Source: Acidaminococcus sp050873445 (GTDB lineage Bacteria > Bacillota > Negativicutes > Acidaminococcales > Acidaminococcaceae). From it: a DNA stretch of 60,623 bases. A program made the position numbers and the translations under genes. Shown here in pieces: positions 17,704-24,957 of this stretch. Below the pieces are notes generated by a model. It did not search any database. It was not told the origin of the DNA and saw only the letters and a list, made by a program, of their open reading frames with translations. Positions within the stretch are counted from its first letter, which is position 1. Each line of letters begins with the position of its first letter. The stretch is taken from contig NZ_JBNMIU010000008.1 of the NCBI RefSeq assembly GCF_050873445.1, forward strand, positions 1-60,623, written 5' to 3'.

Positions 17704-17746
17704 GAAAAAATGAGGGGGAACGGTCAGGCCGTTTCCCCATTTTTTC
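17704..17746 (+). terminator. Terminator after coaX
   Basis: A GGGGGAACGG / CCGTTTCCCC stem with a TCAGG loop is flanked by A and T runs that extend the pairing. Confidence 0.9.
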
Positions 17747-17764
17747 TTTATGAGAAAGGAACAT

Positions 17765-18733
17765 ATGCAGGAACAGAATATCTTTACAAGGGATCCGGTG
17801 ATCCTGGGCCCGATGGCCGGGGTGACAGATCTGCCATTCCGTGTGATCTGCCGGGAACAGGGGGCCGACTATGTGGTATCGGAGATGGTCAGTGCCAAGG
17901 CACTGCTGTTCAAGAACCCCAAGACCTTTGCCATGCTGGAGGTGGATCCCCGGGAACATCCAGTGGCCATCCAGCTGTTTGGCTCTGTGCCGGAAGAACT
18001 GGCGGAGGGCGCCAGAATCGTGGCGGAACATGGAGCTGATGCCATCGACTTCAACATGGGATGCCCGGTACACAAAATCGTGTCCAACGGTGAAGGATCC
18101 GCTCTGATGAAGGATCCGGAACGGGCCTATGCCTGCCTGTGTGCCCTGGTGGACGCAGTGGATCTGCCGGTGACGGTGAAGTTCCGGGCCGGCTGGGATG
18201 ACGAGCACAAAAATGCTGTGGAGATCGCCCGGCTGGCGGAAAAAGCCGGGGTGGCAGCAGTGGCCGTCCATGGCCGTACCCGGGGCCAGTTCTACAGCGG
18301 GAAAGCGGACTGGGATATCATCCGCCAGGTGAAGGAGGCAGTTTCCATCCCGGTCATCGGCAACGGGGATGTGTTCACGGCCCGGGATGCCCTGGCTCTG
18401 CGGGAAGCCACTCACTGTGATGGCATCATGATTGCCCGGGGCGCCCAGGGCAATCCCTGGATTTTCCGGGAGGTGAAGGCGGCCCTGGCTGGTGAGCCTG
18501 TACCGGAAGTGACCCTGCAGGAACGGTTCGCCATGGTGCGGCGGCACCTGCGGGATCTGATTGCTTTCAAGGGCGAGAAGGTGGCTGTCCGGGAAATGCG
18601 CGGTCACGGGGCCCATTATTTCCATGGCCTGCCCCGCAGTGCGTTCTATCGCAACGCCATCAACCAGACCTTGACAAAAGAAGCACTGGAACAGGTGCTG
18701 GATGCATACGAAAAAGAGCTGTCGCAGCATTGA
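17765..18733 (+). CDS. dusB: tRNA-dihydrouridine synthase
   Basis: This FMN-dependent enzyme reduces uridine in the tRNA D-loop. The TIM-barrel protein (about 322 residues) has PMAGVTDLPFR at its N-terminus, the catalytic cysteine in NMGCPVHKIVSNGEGSAL, GRTRGQFYSGKADW and the FMN-phosphate region GNGDVFTARDAL. ATG 17765, preceded by AAGGA, is preferred to ATG 17750, which lies at the end of the coaX terminator and has no ribosome binding site. Its stop codon lies in the loop of a bidirectional terminator. Confidence 0.94.
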   Translation: MQEQNIFTRDPVILGPMAGVTDLPFRVICREQGADYVVSEMVSAKALLFKNPKTFAMLEVDPREHPVAIQLFGSVPEELAEGARIVAEHGADAIDFNMGCPVHKIVSNGEGSALMKDPERAYACLCALVDAVDLPVTVKFRAGWDDEHKNAVEIARLAEKAGVAAVAVHGRTRGQFYSGKADWDIIRQVKEAVSIPVIGNGDVFTARDALALREATHCDGIMIARGAQGNPWIFREVKAALAGEPVPEVTLQERFAMVRRHLRDLIAFKGEKVAVREMRGHGAHYFHGLPRSAFYRNAINQTLTKEALEQVLDAYEKELSQH

Positions 18734-18747
18734 GCGACAGCTCTTTT
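18712..18747 (+). terminator. Bidirectional terminator between dusB and the serine hydrolase gene
   Basis: A perfect 14-bp stem (18712-18725 with 18734-18747) has A residues before it and T residues after it, so it can end both convergent transcripts. The dusB stop codon is in its loop. Confidence 0.93.
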
Positions 18748-18758
18748 GTCATTGATTT

Positions 18759-20159
18759 TCAAAAAAATGCATTCCGGCAGATGGTATCCATGATGTTTTC
18801 TTCCCACACGTAATTGCCGCTGTACCGGCCGGCACTGCGGGGATCGTCGTCTTCGGCAATGGCTTCGCCGTTCATCATATAGATGAAACCATCCTTCGTG
18901 CCGGGAATCAGGAATACCCCGGACAGCAGGCCGTAGGCTTCGCCGGTATGGCCCACCAGATCCAGTTCATGATCTTTGACGGCACGGCTGGTGCCATTTC
19001 CTCTGATCTGATACAGGCCAAGGCCATAGGATTCGATGGAGCCGCCATAGGTAAAACCGTTGGGATTCTTCGGATCATAAGTCCACTGGGGCGTCATCAT
19101 CTCTTTCAGCAGTCCCGGACGGATGATCTGCTTCCCTTTGTATCGGCCTCCGTTCACCAGCATTTCCAGCGTATGGCCCAGTTCGTCATAACTGATCCGC
19201 AGACCGCCCTGGGGGGAGAAGATGGTGGCGTTGGTGCCGGGGACATAGTCCTTCAGATCATAAAAGGTATCCAGATCCCGGTGGTCCGGATTCTGCACTT
19301 TCACCTGATCCTTCGGGGGCTGCTTTCCCTGGTAATCATCGATCTGGGGGATCCAGCGACCGTTTTCATCCCATTTGCCGTTGCTGTTTTTCTGGTAGAT
19401 CACGCCAAGGTTGCTGAATTCTCCTCTGGACAGGTTGCCAGGGGTATAGTCCGCTTTGATGTCCAGCTGTTTCAGGATGTGGTCCTTCTGGTATTGATCG
19501 AATCGTTCACCGGTGACTTTTTCGATGATGGTGCCCAGGAGACCGTAGTTGATGTTGGAATATTTGAAGCTCCTGCCCGGGGCCTGGCCCAGGGGGGCAA
19601 AGTGGTCTCCGCCTTCATAGAATTTGCCTTTTTCTGTAAAAAATTCCTGCACGGAGTCAGAGGGAGGGATGGCGTACAGCTTGCCGTCCCGGAGACTGGA
19701 GGTGTGGGAGAGCAGCATGCGTACGGTAATGGGTGTATCCGGATAGTTGGGGTTCCGCAGCCTGAAGCCCAGCAGATCGCTTACATCTTCATCCAGCTTC
19801 AATTTGCCCTCATCCACCAGCTGCATGATGGTGAAGGCAGTGAACATCTTGGATACGGACGCAGCACGGAACCGGGTCCTGCTGGTGATGGGCAGGTCTT
19901 TCTGGCCGGGCTTTTCCGCAAAATACCGGTGGCCGGCGAAATGGGTGTAGGCTTTTTTGCCGTTTTTATATACTTCTACCCCCAGACCGGGCACATGGGT
20001 GCCGCTGTGGCCGATCATGGCATCCAGCTCGGCGGTCAGCTGTTTCCTGGCAGGAGCGGGAATGCCTTTCTTCGCCCTGGCAGCCAGGACGGCGGGAGGC
20101 AGCAACAGGGCGGCGCACAGCCCCAGGGTTGCAGCTTTGATGAATCTTCCTTTGCGCAT
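18759..20159 (-). CDS. Secreted serine hydrolase, class C beta-lactamase family
   Basis: This protein of about 466 residues belongs to the penicillin-binding-protein / class C beta-lactamase fold (CubicO, AmpC, D-aminopeptidases). It begins with a signal peptide (MRKGRFIKAATLGLCAALLL). The nucleophile motif S-V-S-K is at about residues 101-104, the second motif is YSN, and the third appears as GHTGE. ATG 20159, with AGGAGG upstream, is clearly better than the ATG at 20231. It is divergent from the dipeptidase-epimerase operon, so a role in cleaving cell-wall peptides or D-amino-acid esters is plausible. True beta-lactamase activity cannot be judged from sequence. Confidence 0.9.
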   Translation of the reverse strand: MRKGRFIKAATLGLCAALLLPPAVLAARAKKGIPAPARKQLTAELDAMIGHSGTHVPGLGVEVYKNGKKAYTHFAGHRYFAEKPGQKDLPITSRTRFRAASVSKMFTAFTIMQLVDEGKLKLDEDVSDLLGFRLRNPNYPDTPITVRMLLSHTSSLRDGKLYAIPPSDSVQEFFTEKGKFYEGGDHFAPLGQAPGRSFKYSNINYGLLGTIIEKVTGERFDQYQKDHILKQLDIKADYTPGNLSRGEFSNLGVIYQKNSNGKWDENGRWIPQIDDYQGKQPPKDQVKVQNPDHRDLDTFYDLKDYVPGTNATIFSPQGGLRISYDELGHTLEMLVNGGRYKGKQIIRPGLLKEMMTPQWTYDPKNPNGFTYGGSIESYGLGLYQIRGNGTSRAVKDHELDLVGHTGEAYGLLSGVFLIPGTKDGFIYMMNGEAIAEDDDPRSAGRYSGNYVWEENIMDTICRNAFF

Positions 20160-20199
20160 GGGACAACCTCCTGAATTGTAAATTCTTTTTGCTATTGTC

Positions 20200-20228
20200 A
20201 TTATAACTGTGAACATTTTGCCCGTCAA
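20200..20228 (-). promoter_or_regulatory. Promoter of the serine hydrolase gene
   Basis: On the minus strand, TTGACG (20228-20223) and TATAAT (20205-20200) are separated by exactly 17 nt, about 40 nt before the chosen start. Confidence 0.8.
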
Positions 20229-20269
20229 CATGTATACAAAATACTATATAATGTAAAAATATTAGACAA

Positions 20270-20319
20270 ATCGATTGACACAGAATGGGGAATCAAGTAA
20301 AGTAATAGTGTAAATCGAT
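20270..20319 (+). promoter_or_regulatory. Promoter of the dipeptidase-epimerase operon with a long dyad
   Basis: TTGACA (20275-20280) and TAAAGT (20298-20303) are 17 nt apart. They are bracketed by an inverted repeat of 12-nt arms, ATCGATTGACAC (20270-20281) and GTGTAAATCGAT (20308-20319), matching at 11 of 12 positions. One arm covers the -35 and the other lies just past the -10, the expected layout of a repressor operator. About 150 nt of untranslated leader follow, with no other element I recognise. Confidence 0.6.
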
Positions 20320-20470
20320 AGAAATGCTGCTTCATTTTGTGTGGAACATCCGCCAATGTCCCAGGGAGCAAGATGAGTTCCAGCAATGGTGTAAAACAGG
20401 GGTTTTATGCCTTGCTGGCTTTTTTATATCCCGGGGCGGCATTTCAGTCATCAGTCAGGGAGGCAGACCA

Positions 20471-21850
20471 ATGGAATTATCAAAATGGGTGGACAATAAC
20501 AAACAGGCCATGGTAGAAACGCTGCAGCAGGCCATTCGGATCAAGAGTGTCCGGGAAGACGCACAACCGGGGAAACCTTTCGGGGAAGGGCCGGCGAAAT
20601 GCCTGGAATTCATGCTGGAGAAAGCTGCCGCTATGGGGTTCATAACGGAGAATGTGGATCACTACATGGGCTGGTGCGAATATGGAGAAGGGACGGAGAT
20701 GGTAGCTGTCCTGGGGCATTTGGACGTGGTGCCGGAAGGAGAAGGCTGGGACAGGGATCCCTACAGCGGCGACTGTGACGGGACCAATGTGTACGGCCGG
20801 GGCACTATGGATGATAAAGGTCCCACCACTGCTGCTTTGTATGCCCTGAAGGCCCTGAAGGACAGCGGAGTGCCTCTGAAACGGCGGATCCGCATTCTGT
20901 TTGGCACCAATGAAGAGACCGGCAGTGCCGATATGAAACATTACCTGGAAAAGGGCGGGGAAATCCCGGTGTGCGGCTTTACGCCTGACGGAGAATATCC
21001 GGTGATCAACGGGGAAAAGGGAATTATCAATGTAACTTTCTCCAGAAAATATACCCAGAGCGGCCCGCTTGTCCTGAAGAGCCTGAAGGCCGGCTCCGCC
21101 TTCAACGTGGTACCTGCTCTGGCGGAAGCGTTTGTAGGCTGCACTCCGGCGGAAGCCACCCGGCTGCTGGAAGAAGTGGTGACACCGGAACCCAAGGTCC
21201 GGTGGGAAGTGGTCCCCGAGGGGCTGAAGGTGGCGGCGCAGGGGGTACAGGCCCATGCGGCCCATCCGGAACAGGGCGAAAATGCTGCCGGCCGACTGTT
21301 CAAAGCACTGGCCCAGCTGCCCTTCTGTACGGAACTGAAGGATACCATGGCTTTTCTGGCAGACAAAATCGGCCTGGAGGTCCATGGGGAATCGCTGGGC
21401 ATCTGTCTGGAAGATGCTGATTCCGGAAAACTGTCCTTCAATGTAGGGGTGGCGGAAGCCAGTGAAACGGAACTGACGGTGAAGATCAACTATCGGTACC
21501 CGGTGACGAAGCACTATGAGGACTGCGCTCCCAAACTGGATGCTGCCTTTGCCGGTGCCGGGTTTACGAAAGTGGCAGAAACCCACAAGAAGGCTCTGTA
21601 CGTGGATCCCCGGACACCCTATATCCAGACCCTGCTCCAGGTATATGGGGAGATGACGGATTTCAAACCGGGCACCCTGTGCATCGGCGGCGGCACCTAT
21701 GCCAAGGCCATTCCCAATATCGTGGCCTTCGGTCCCATCTTCCCGGGGGATGCGGTGCGGGAACACCTGCCCAATGAATACTGGGAAATCGAGAAGCTGG
21801 TACTGAATGCCCATATCTATGCGGAAGCTCTCTATCGGCTGGCCAGGTAA
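20471..21850 (+). CDS. M20-family dipeptidase, PepV/Sapep type
   Basis: This cytoplasmic zinc dipeptidase of about 459 residues resembles PepV/Sapep. Metal and catalytic motifs are GHLDVVPEG, GRGTMDDKGP (bridging aspartate) and NEETGSADM (catalytic and metal glutamates), with a lid insert before the C-terminal GGGTYAKAIPN containing a late metal-site region. ATG 20471 has GGGAGG about 8 nt upstream; the longer in-frame extension to 20324 lacks a ribosome binding site. It leads an operon with an Ala-Glu epimerase (12-bp gap), so its likely substrates include the L-Ala-L-Glu that the epimerase produces. Confidence 0.9.
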   Translation: MELSKWVDNNKQAMVETLQQAIRIKSVREDAQPGKPFGEGPAKCLEFMLEKAAAMGFITENVDHYMGWCEYGEGTEMVAVLGHLDVVPEGEGWDRDPYSGDCDGTNVYGRGTMDDKGPTTAALYALKALKDSGVPLKRRIRILFGTNEETGSADMKHYLEKGGEIPVCGFTPDGEYPVINGEKGIINVTFSRKYTQSGPLVLKSLKAGSAFNVVPALAEAFVGCTPAEATRLLEEVVTPEPKVRWEVVPEGLKVAAQGVQAHAAHPEQGENAAGRLFKALAQLPFCTELKDTMAFLADKIGLEVHGESLGICLEDADSGKLSFNVGVAEASETELTVKINYRYPVTKHYEDCAPKLDAAFAGAGFTKVAETHKKALYVDPRTPYIQTLLQVYGEMTDFKPGTLCIGGGTYAKAIPNIVAFGPIFPGDAVREHLPNEYWEIEKLVLNAHIYAEALYRLAR

Positions 21851-21862
21851 GGAGGAATCATC

Positions 21863-22957
21863 ATGAAGATTACGAAAGTACGGCTGGGGCGGATCTCCGT
21901 CCCTCTGCGGGTGCCCTTCAAGACGGCCCTGCGCCAGGTCAACAGTGTGGAAGACGTGATCGTGGAGATCCATACGGATACCGGGGAAGTTGGATTTGGG
22001 GAAGCACCTCCCACCGGTGCCATCACCGGGGATACCACGGGGGCCATCATCGGGGCCTTCCAGGATCACATCAGCAAGACCCTGACAGGACGGGATGTGG
22101 ATGATTTCGAGGATATTACCCAGGCGGTGCAGAAATGCATCGTCAAAAATACCAGTGCCAAGGCAGCGGCAGATATTGCCCTCTGGGACCTGTACGGCAA
22201 GAAGTACGGCATTCCGGTGTACAAGATGCTGGGTGGTGCCCGGAACCAGATTGTCACTGACCTGACCATCAGTGTGAACCCGCCGGAAGAAATGGCCCGG
22301 GACGCCGTAAATGCGGTGGAGCGGGGGTATGATACCTTGAAGGTGAAAGTGGGCATCGATCCCTCCCTGGATGTGGCCCGGCTGGCTGCCATCCGTCAGG
22401 CGGTGGGACCGGACATCCGGATCCGCATCGATGCCAATCAGGCCTGGACTCCGAAACAGGCAGTGAAGCTGCTGAACCAGATGCAGGATAAGGGACTGGA
22501 CATCGAGCTGGTGGAACAACCGGTGAAAGCGCATGATTACGAAGGTCTGAAGTATGTGACGGAACGGTCCTATGTCCCCGTGCTGGCTGATGAAAGCGTC
22601 TTTTCCGTGGAAGATGCCCTGAAGATCGTCCAGATGCAGGCAGCGGATCTGATCAACATCAAACTGATGAAATGCGGCGGACTGACCAATGCCCTGAAAA
22701 TCGCCACCCTGGCAGAGGTCTGCGGGGTAGAATGCATGATCGGCTGCATGCTGGAGGCCAAGGTCAGTGTCAATGCGGCTGTCCACCTGGCCTGCGCCCG
22801 GAAGATCATCACCAGGATCGACCTGGACGGGCCGGTACTGTGCTCAGAAGATCCGGTCCTGGGCGGTGCCGTCTTCAACGAAAAACAGATTACTGTCAGC
22901 GATGCACCGGGACTGGGCATTACCGGCATCGAAGGCATCCGTTACCTGGATGACTGA
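21863..22957 (+). CDS. L-Ala-D/L-Glu (dipeptide) epimerase
   Basis: This 364-residue enolase-superfamily enzyme matches the YkfB/YcjG dipeptide epimerases. It shows the KxK general base motif LKVKVG, metal ligands in DANQAW, EQPVKA and ADESVF, and the second lysine in NIKLMKCGG. Such enzymes invert D-Glu in the murein dipeptide L-Ala-D-Glu so that ordinary peptidases can cleave it. Its position directly after a dipeptidase supports murein-peptide recycling to L-glutamate. The start ATG follows AAGGAGG. Specificity for other dipeptides cannot be excluded. Confidence 0.92.
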   Translation: MKITKVRLGRISVPLRVPFKTALRQVNSVEDVIVEIHTDTGEVGFGEAPPTGAITGDTTGAIIGAFQDHISKTLTGRDVDDFEDITQAVQKCIVKNTSAKAAADIALWDLYGKKYGIPVYKMLGGARNQIVTDLTISVNPPEEMARDAVNAVERGYDTLKVKVGIDPSLDVARLAAIRQAVGPDIRIRIDANQAWTPKQAVKLLNQMQDKGLDIELVEQPVKAHDYEGLKYVTERSYVPVLADESVFSVEDALKIVQMQAADLINIKLMKCGGLTNALKIATLAEVCGVECMIGCMLEAKVSVNAAVHLACARKIITRIDLDGPVLCSEDPVLGGAVFNEKQITVSDAPGLGITGIEGIRYLDD

Positions 22958-22993
22958 CCATCCGGACGGGAAACAAGAAAGGGGAGATGAACG

Positions 22994-24175
22994 ATGGTCA
23001 TTACCAACGGATTTACCTATATTGCGTTCCTGATGTTCCTGGCAGGGGGGCTCCTGGCTTTGGAAAAATACACCAAGTGGAAGATTTTCAACCTGGTTCC
23101 GCCTCTGGTGTGGATCTACGTGCTGAACATGGTATTTTGCACCATGGGCCTGTACCATTCCAAGGAAGTTTCCGCTGCCTACAAGGCACTGAAGAACAAC
23201 CTGCTGTATGCCATGATCTTCGTCATGCTGCTGCGCTGCGATTTCCGGAAACTGGCCAAACTGGGCGGCCGGATGGTGGCCATCTTCCTGGGCTGCTCCG
23301 TGACGCTGTTTGCGGGCTTTGTCATCGGCTATCCGATCTTCAAGGGTTTTCTGGGAAGTGACAGCTGGGGCGCTGTAGCTGCTCTGTACGCCTCATGGGT
23401 CGGAGGTTCTGCCAACATGGCGGCCATGCAGGCGGCCCTGCCGGTGGATGCCGGTGCCTACAGCTGCGCCCTGGCCCTGGATACAGTGTGCTATTCCGTG
23501 TGGATTGCCCTGCTGCTGCTCATGGTGAAATACGCCTCCAGATGGAATAACGCTGTCAAGGCCGACACTTCCAAGCTGCAGGCCGTGGCAGATGCGGCTG
23601 CAGCCGAAGTGGCCAAGGAAAAGAAAAAAGCCGGGGCGGCTGACTGGATCTTCCTGATCGGTGTGTCCCTGCTGGTGTCTGCCATCAGCCAGAGCGTGGG
23701 CGCATCCCTGAATGCTTCTTTAAAGGCTGTGGGACTTGGGATGTTCGATAAGGGCACCATGACGACGGTGTTCGTCACCGTACTGGGGCTGATCTGCGCC
23801 ATGAGTCCTCTGGGCAGGGTACCGGCAGTGGAGGAACTGTCCAGCGTATACCTGTATGCCGTAGTGTCCCTGCTGGCCTCCACTGCTTCCGTCATGGACC
23901 TTCTGAGTGCGCCCATGTGGGTGGTGTACGGATTCTTCATCCTGGCGGTGCATGTAGTCCTCATGTACGTGCTCAGCAAGCTGTTCCACTGGGATCTGTG
24001 CATGGTGTCCACAGCATCCCTGGCCAACATCGGCGGGGCAGCATCGGCGCCCATCGTGGCTTCGGCCTATAATGAATCCTACGCCGGCATCGGCGTGCTG
24101 ATGGGGGTGCTGGGTGCCGCCGTCGGGAATTTTGCCGGTCTGATCTGCGGCTATATCTTGAAAATGATGGCCTGA
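22994..24175 (+). CDS. DUF819 (YjcL-like) membrane protein
   Basis: This 393-residue polytopic protein belongs to the uncharacterised DUF819 family. About ten hydrophobic segments are visible in two halves separated by a charged linker near VADAAAAEVAKEKKKAG. Small-residue motifs WVGGSANMAAMQ and ANIGGAASAPIVA occur at equivalent places in the two halves, as expected of a duplicated transporter fold. It is the third gene of the dipeptidase-epimerase operon, so transport of a murein peptide, dipeptide or its amino acid products is a reasonable guess. No direct function is known to me. Confidence 0.85.
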   Translation: MVITNGFTYIAFLMFLAGGLLALEKYTKWKIFNLVPPLVWIYVLNMVFCTMGLYHSKEVSAAYKALKNNLLYAMIFVMLLRCDFRKLAKLGGRMVAIFLGCSVTLFAGFVIGYPIFKGFLGSDSWGAVAALYASWVGGSANMAAMQAALPVDAGAYSCALALDTVCYSVWIALLLLMVKYASRWNNAVKADTSKLQAVADAAAAEVAKEKKKAGAADWIFLIGVSLLVSAISQSVGASLNASLKAVGLGMFDKGTMTTVFVTVLGLICAMSPLGRVPAVEELSSVYLYAVVSLLASTASVMDLLSAPMWVVYGFFILAVHVVLMYVLSKLFHWDLCMVSTASLANIGGAASAPIVASAYNESYAGIGVLMGVLGAAVGNFAGLICGYILKMMA

Positions 24176-24215
24176 GGGGTATAATGAGAAAGACATCCAG
24201 GCTGGAAAGATCAAA

Positions 24216-24252
24216 GAGGGTGTGAAAAATGTTTTTCACACCCCCTCTTTTT
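24216..24252 (+). terminator. Terminator after the DUF819 gene (GGGTGTGAAAAA hairpin)
   Basis: GAGGGTGTGAAAAA (24216-24229) pairs with the complementary TTTTTCACACCC...CTC arm (one extra C), followed by TTTTT. It is close in sequence to the hairpins at 15174 and 43384. Confidence 0.9.
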
Positions 24253-24288
24253 ATGTGGGCCGAATATGGCTGAAGGAGAAACTGGAAT

Positions 24289-24606
24289 ATGGACAAACGG
24301 ACTCTTTATATTACGGGAGAAGCACGGACGAATATGGACAATGCCATCACCAAGATCTATGGAGTGTTCTACATGGCTTTCGAGGTGGTGGAAAGCACCG
24401 GGGAGATCGTGGACGTGGACTGCAATGCGACCCTGGAACTGACCCGGAATTTCATCCGGAAGCTGTTCCTGAACCATTCCATGGTCCTGGATTCCGTGTT
24501 CCTGGAACAGGAAGTGAACGGAAGGTATTTCGGCTCCTCCGGCAAAGCCATTCTGGCTGCCTACCGGGATGCAAGGCAGCATTACAGACAGATTGTGGAA
24601 AGGTGA
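24289..24606 (+). CDS. DUF3870 protein
   Basis: This 105-residue soluble protein matches the DUF3870 family in length and sequence style (TLYITGEARTNMDNAITKIY, VDCNATLELTRNFIRKLFL, GRYFGSSGKAILAAYRDA). Members are small proteins of Firmicutes without an established function; no catalytic motif is obvious. The upstream AAGGAG is 10 or more nt before the ATG. It stands alone between a terminator and a long intergenic region. Confidence 0.75.
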   Translation: MDKRTLYITGEARTNMDNAITKIYGVFYMAFEVVESTGEIVDVDCNATLELTRNFIRKLFLNHSMVLDSVFLEQEVNGRYFGSSGKAILAAYRDARQHYRQIVER

Positions 24607-24620
24607 GGCACTGCTTCACT

Positions 24621-24648
24621 GGCTGGCGGAACTTCGCTGATGCCAGCC
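24621..24648 (+). terminator. Hairpin after the DUF3870 gene
   Basis: GGCTGGC (24621-24627) and GCCAGCC (24642-24648) form a stem extended by CACT/AGTG with a 2-nt bulge. There is no good T run, so termination is uncertain. It opens the 350-bp gap before the glutamine synthetase gene. Confidence 0.45.
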
Positions 24649-24719
24649 AAAGTGCAGGAGCTGCAGAGGCGTATTTCATAACCTCTTTACTCAACTAAAG
24701 TTCGGAAATAAAGCCTGTA

Positions 24720-24735
24720 ATTGATTATAATCAAT
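24720..24735. promoter_or_regulatory. 16-bp perfect palindrome upstream of glutamine synthetase
   Basis: ATTGATTATAATCAAT is a perfect 16-bp palindrome. Its TTGATT (24721-24726) could also serve as a -35 to TAGAAT (24745-24750, 18-nt spacing). The rest of the 24607-24957 gap is very AT-rich. It is a candidate operator. Confidence 0.5.
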
Positions 24736-24847
24736 GTTTTATAGTAGAATCATCAAAACATCGTTAATAAAATCGAACATTAAATAAATATAGCAATAAA
24801 ATAATTCGAAAAAAATCGTTTTCCCTCTAGGCAGACGGAATCCTTTG

Positions 24848-24856
24848 TGCTATAAT
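24848..24856 (+). promoter_or_regulatory. Extended -10 promoter of glutamine synthetase
   Basis: TGCTATAAT is an extended -10 element without a recognisable -35, about 100 nt before the start codon. Confidence 0.55.
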
Positions 24857-24957
24857 AAGGCACGTAAACAAGGATACGGGTTTTGGAAGGGTTCCATTAA
24901 CCAAGCCAGGTATTCGAAAAGAATTTCAAGTTATCGAGGGGAAAGGGGATTTCAATT

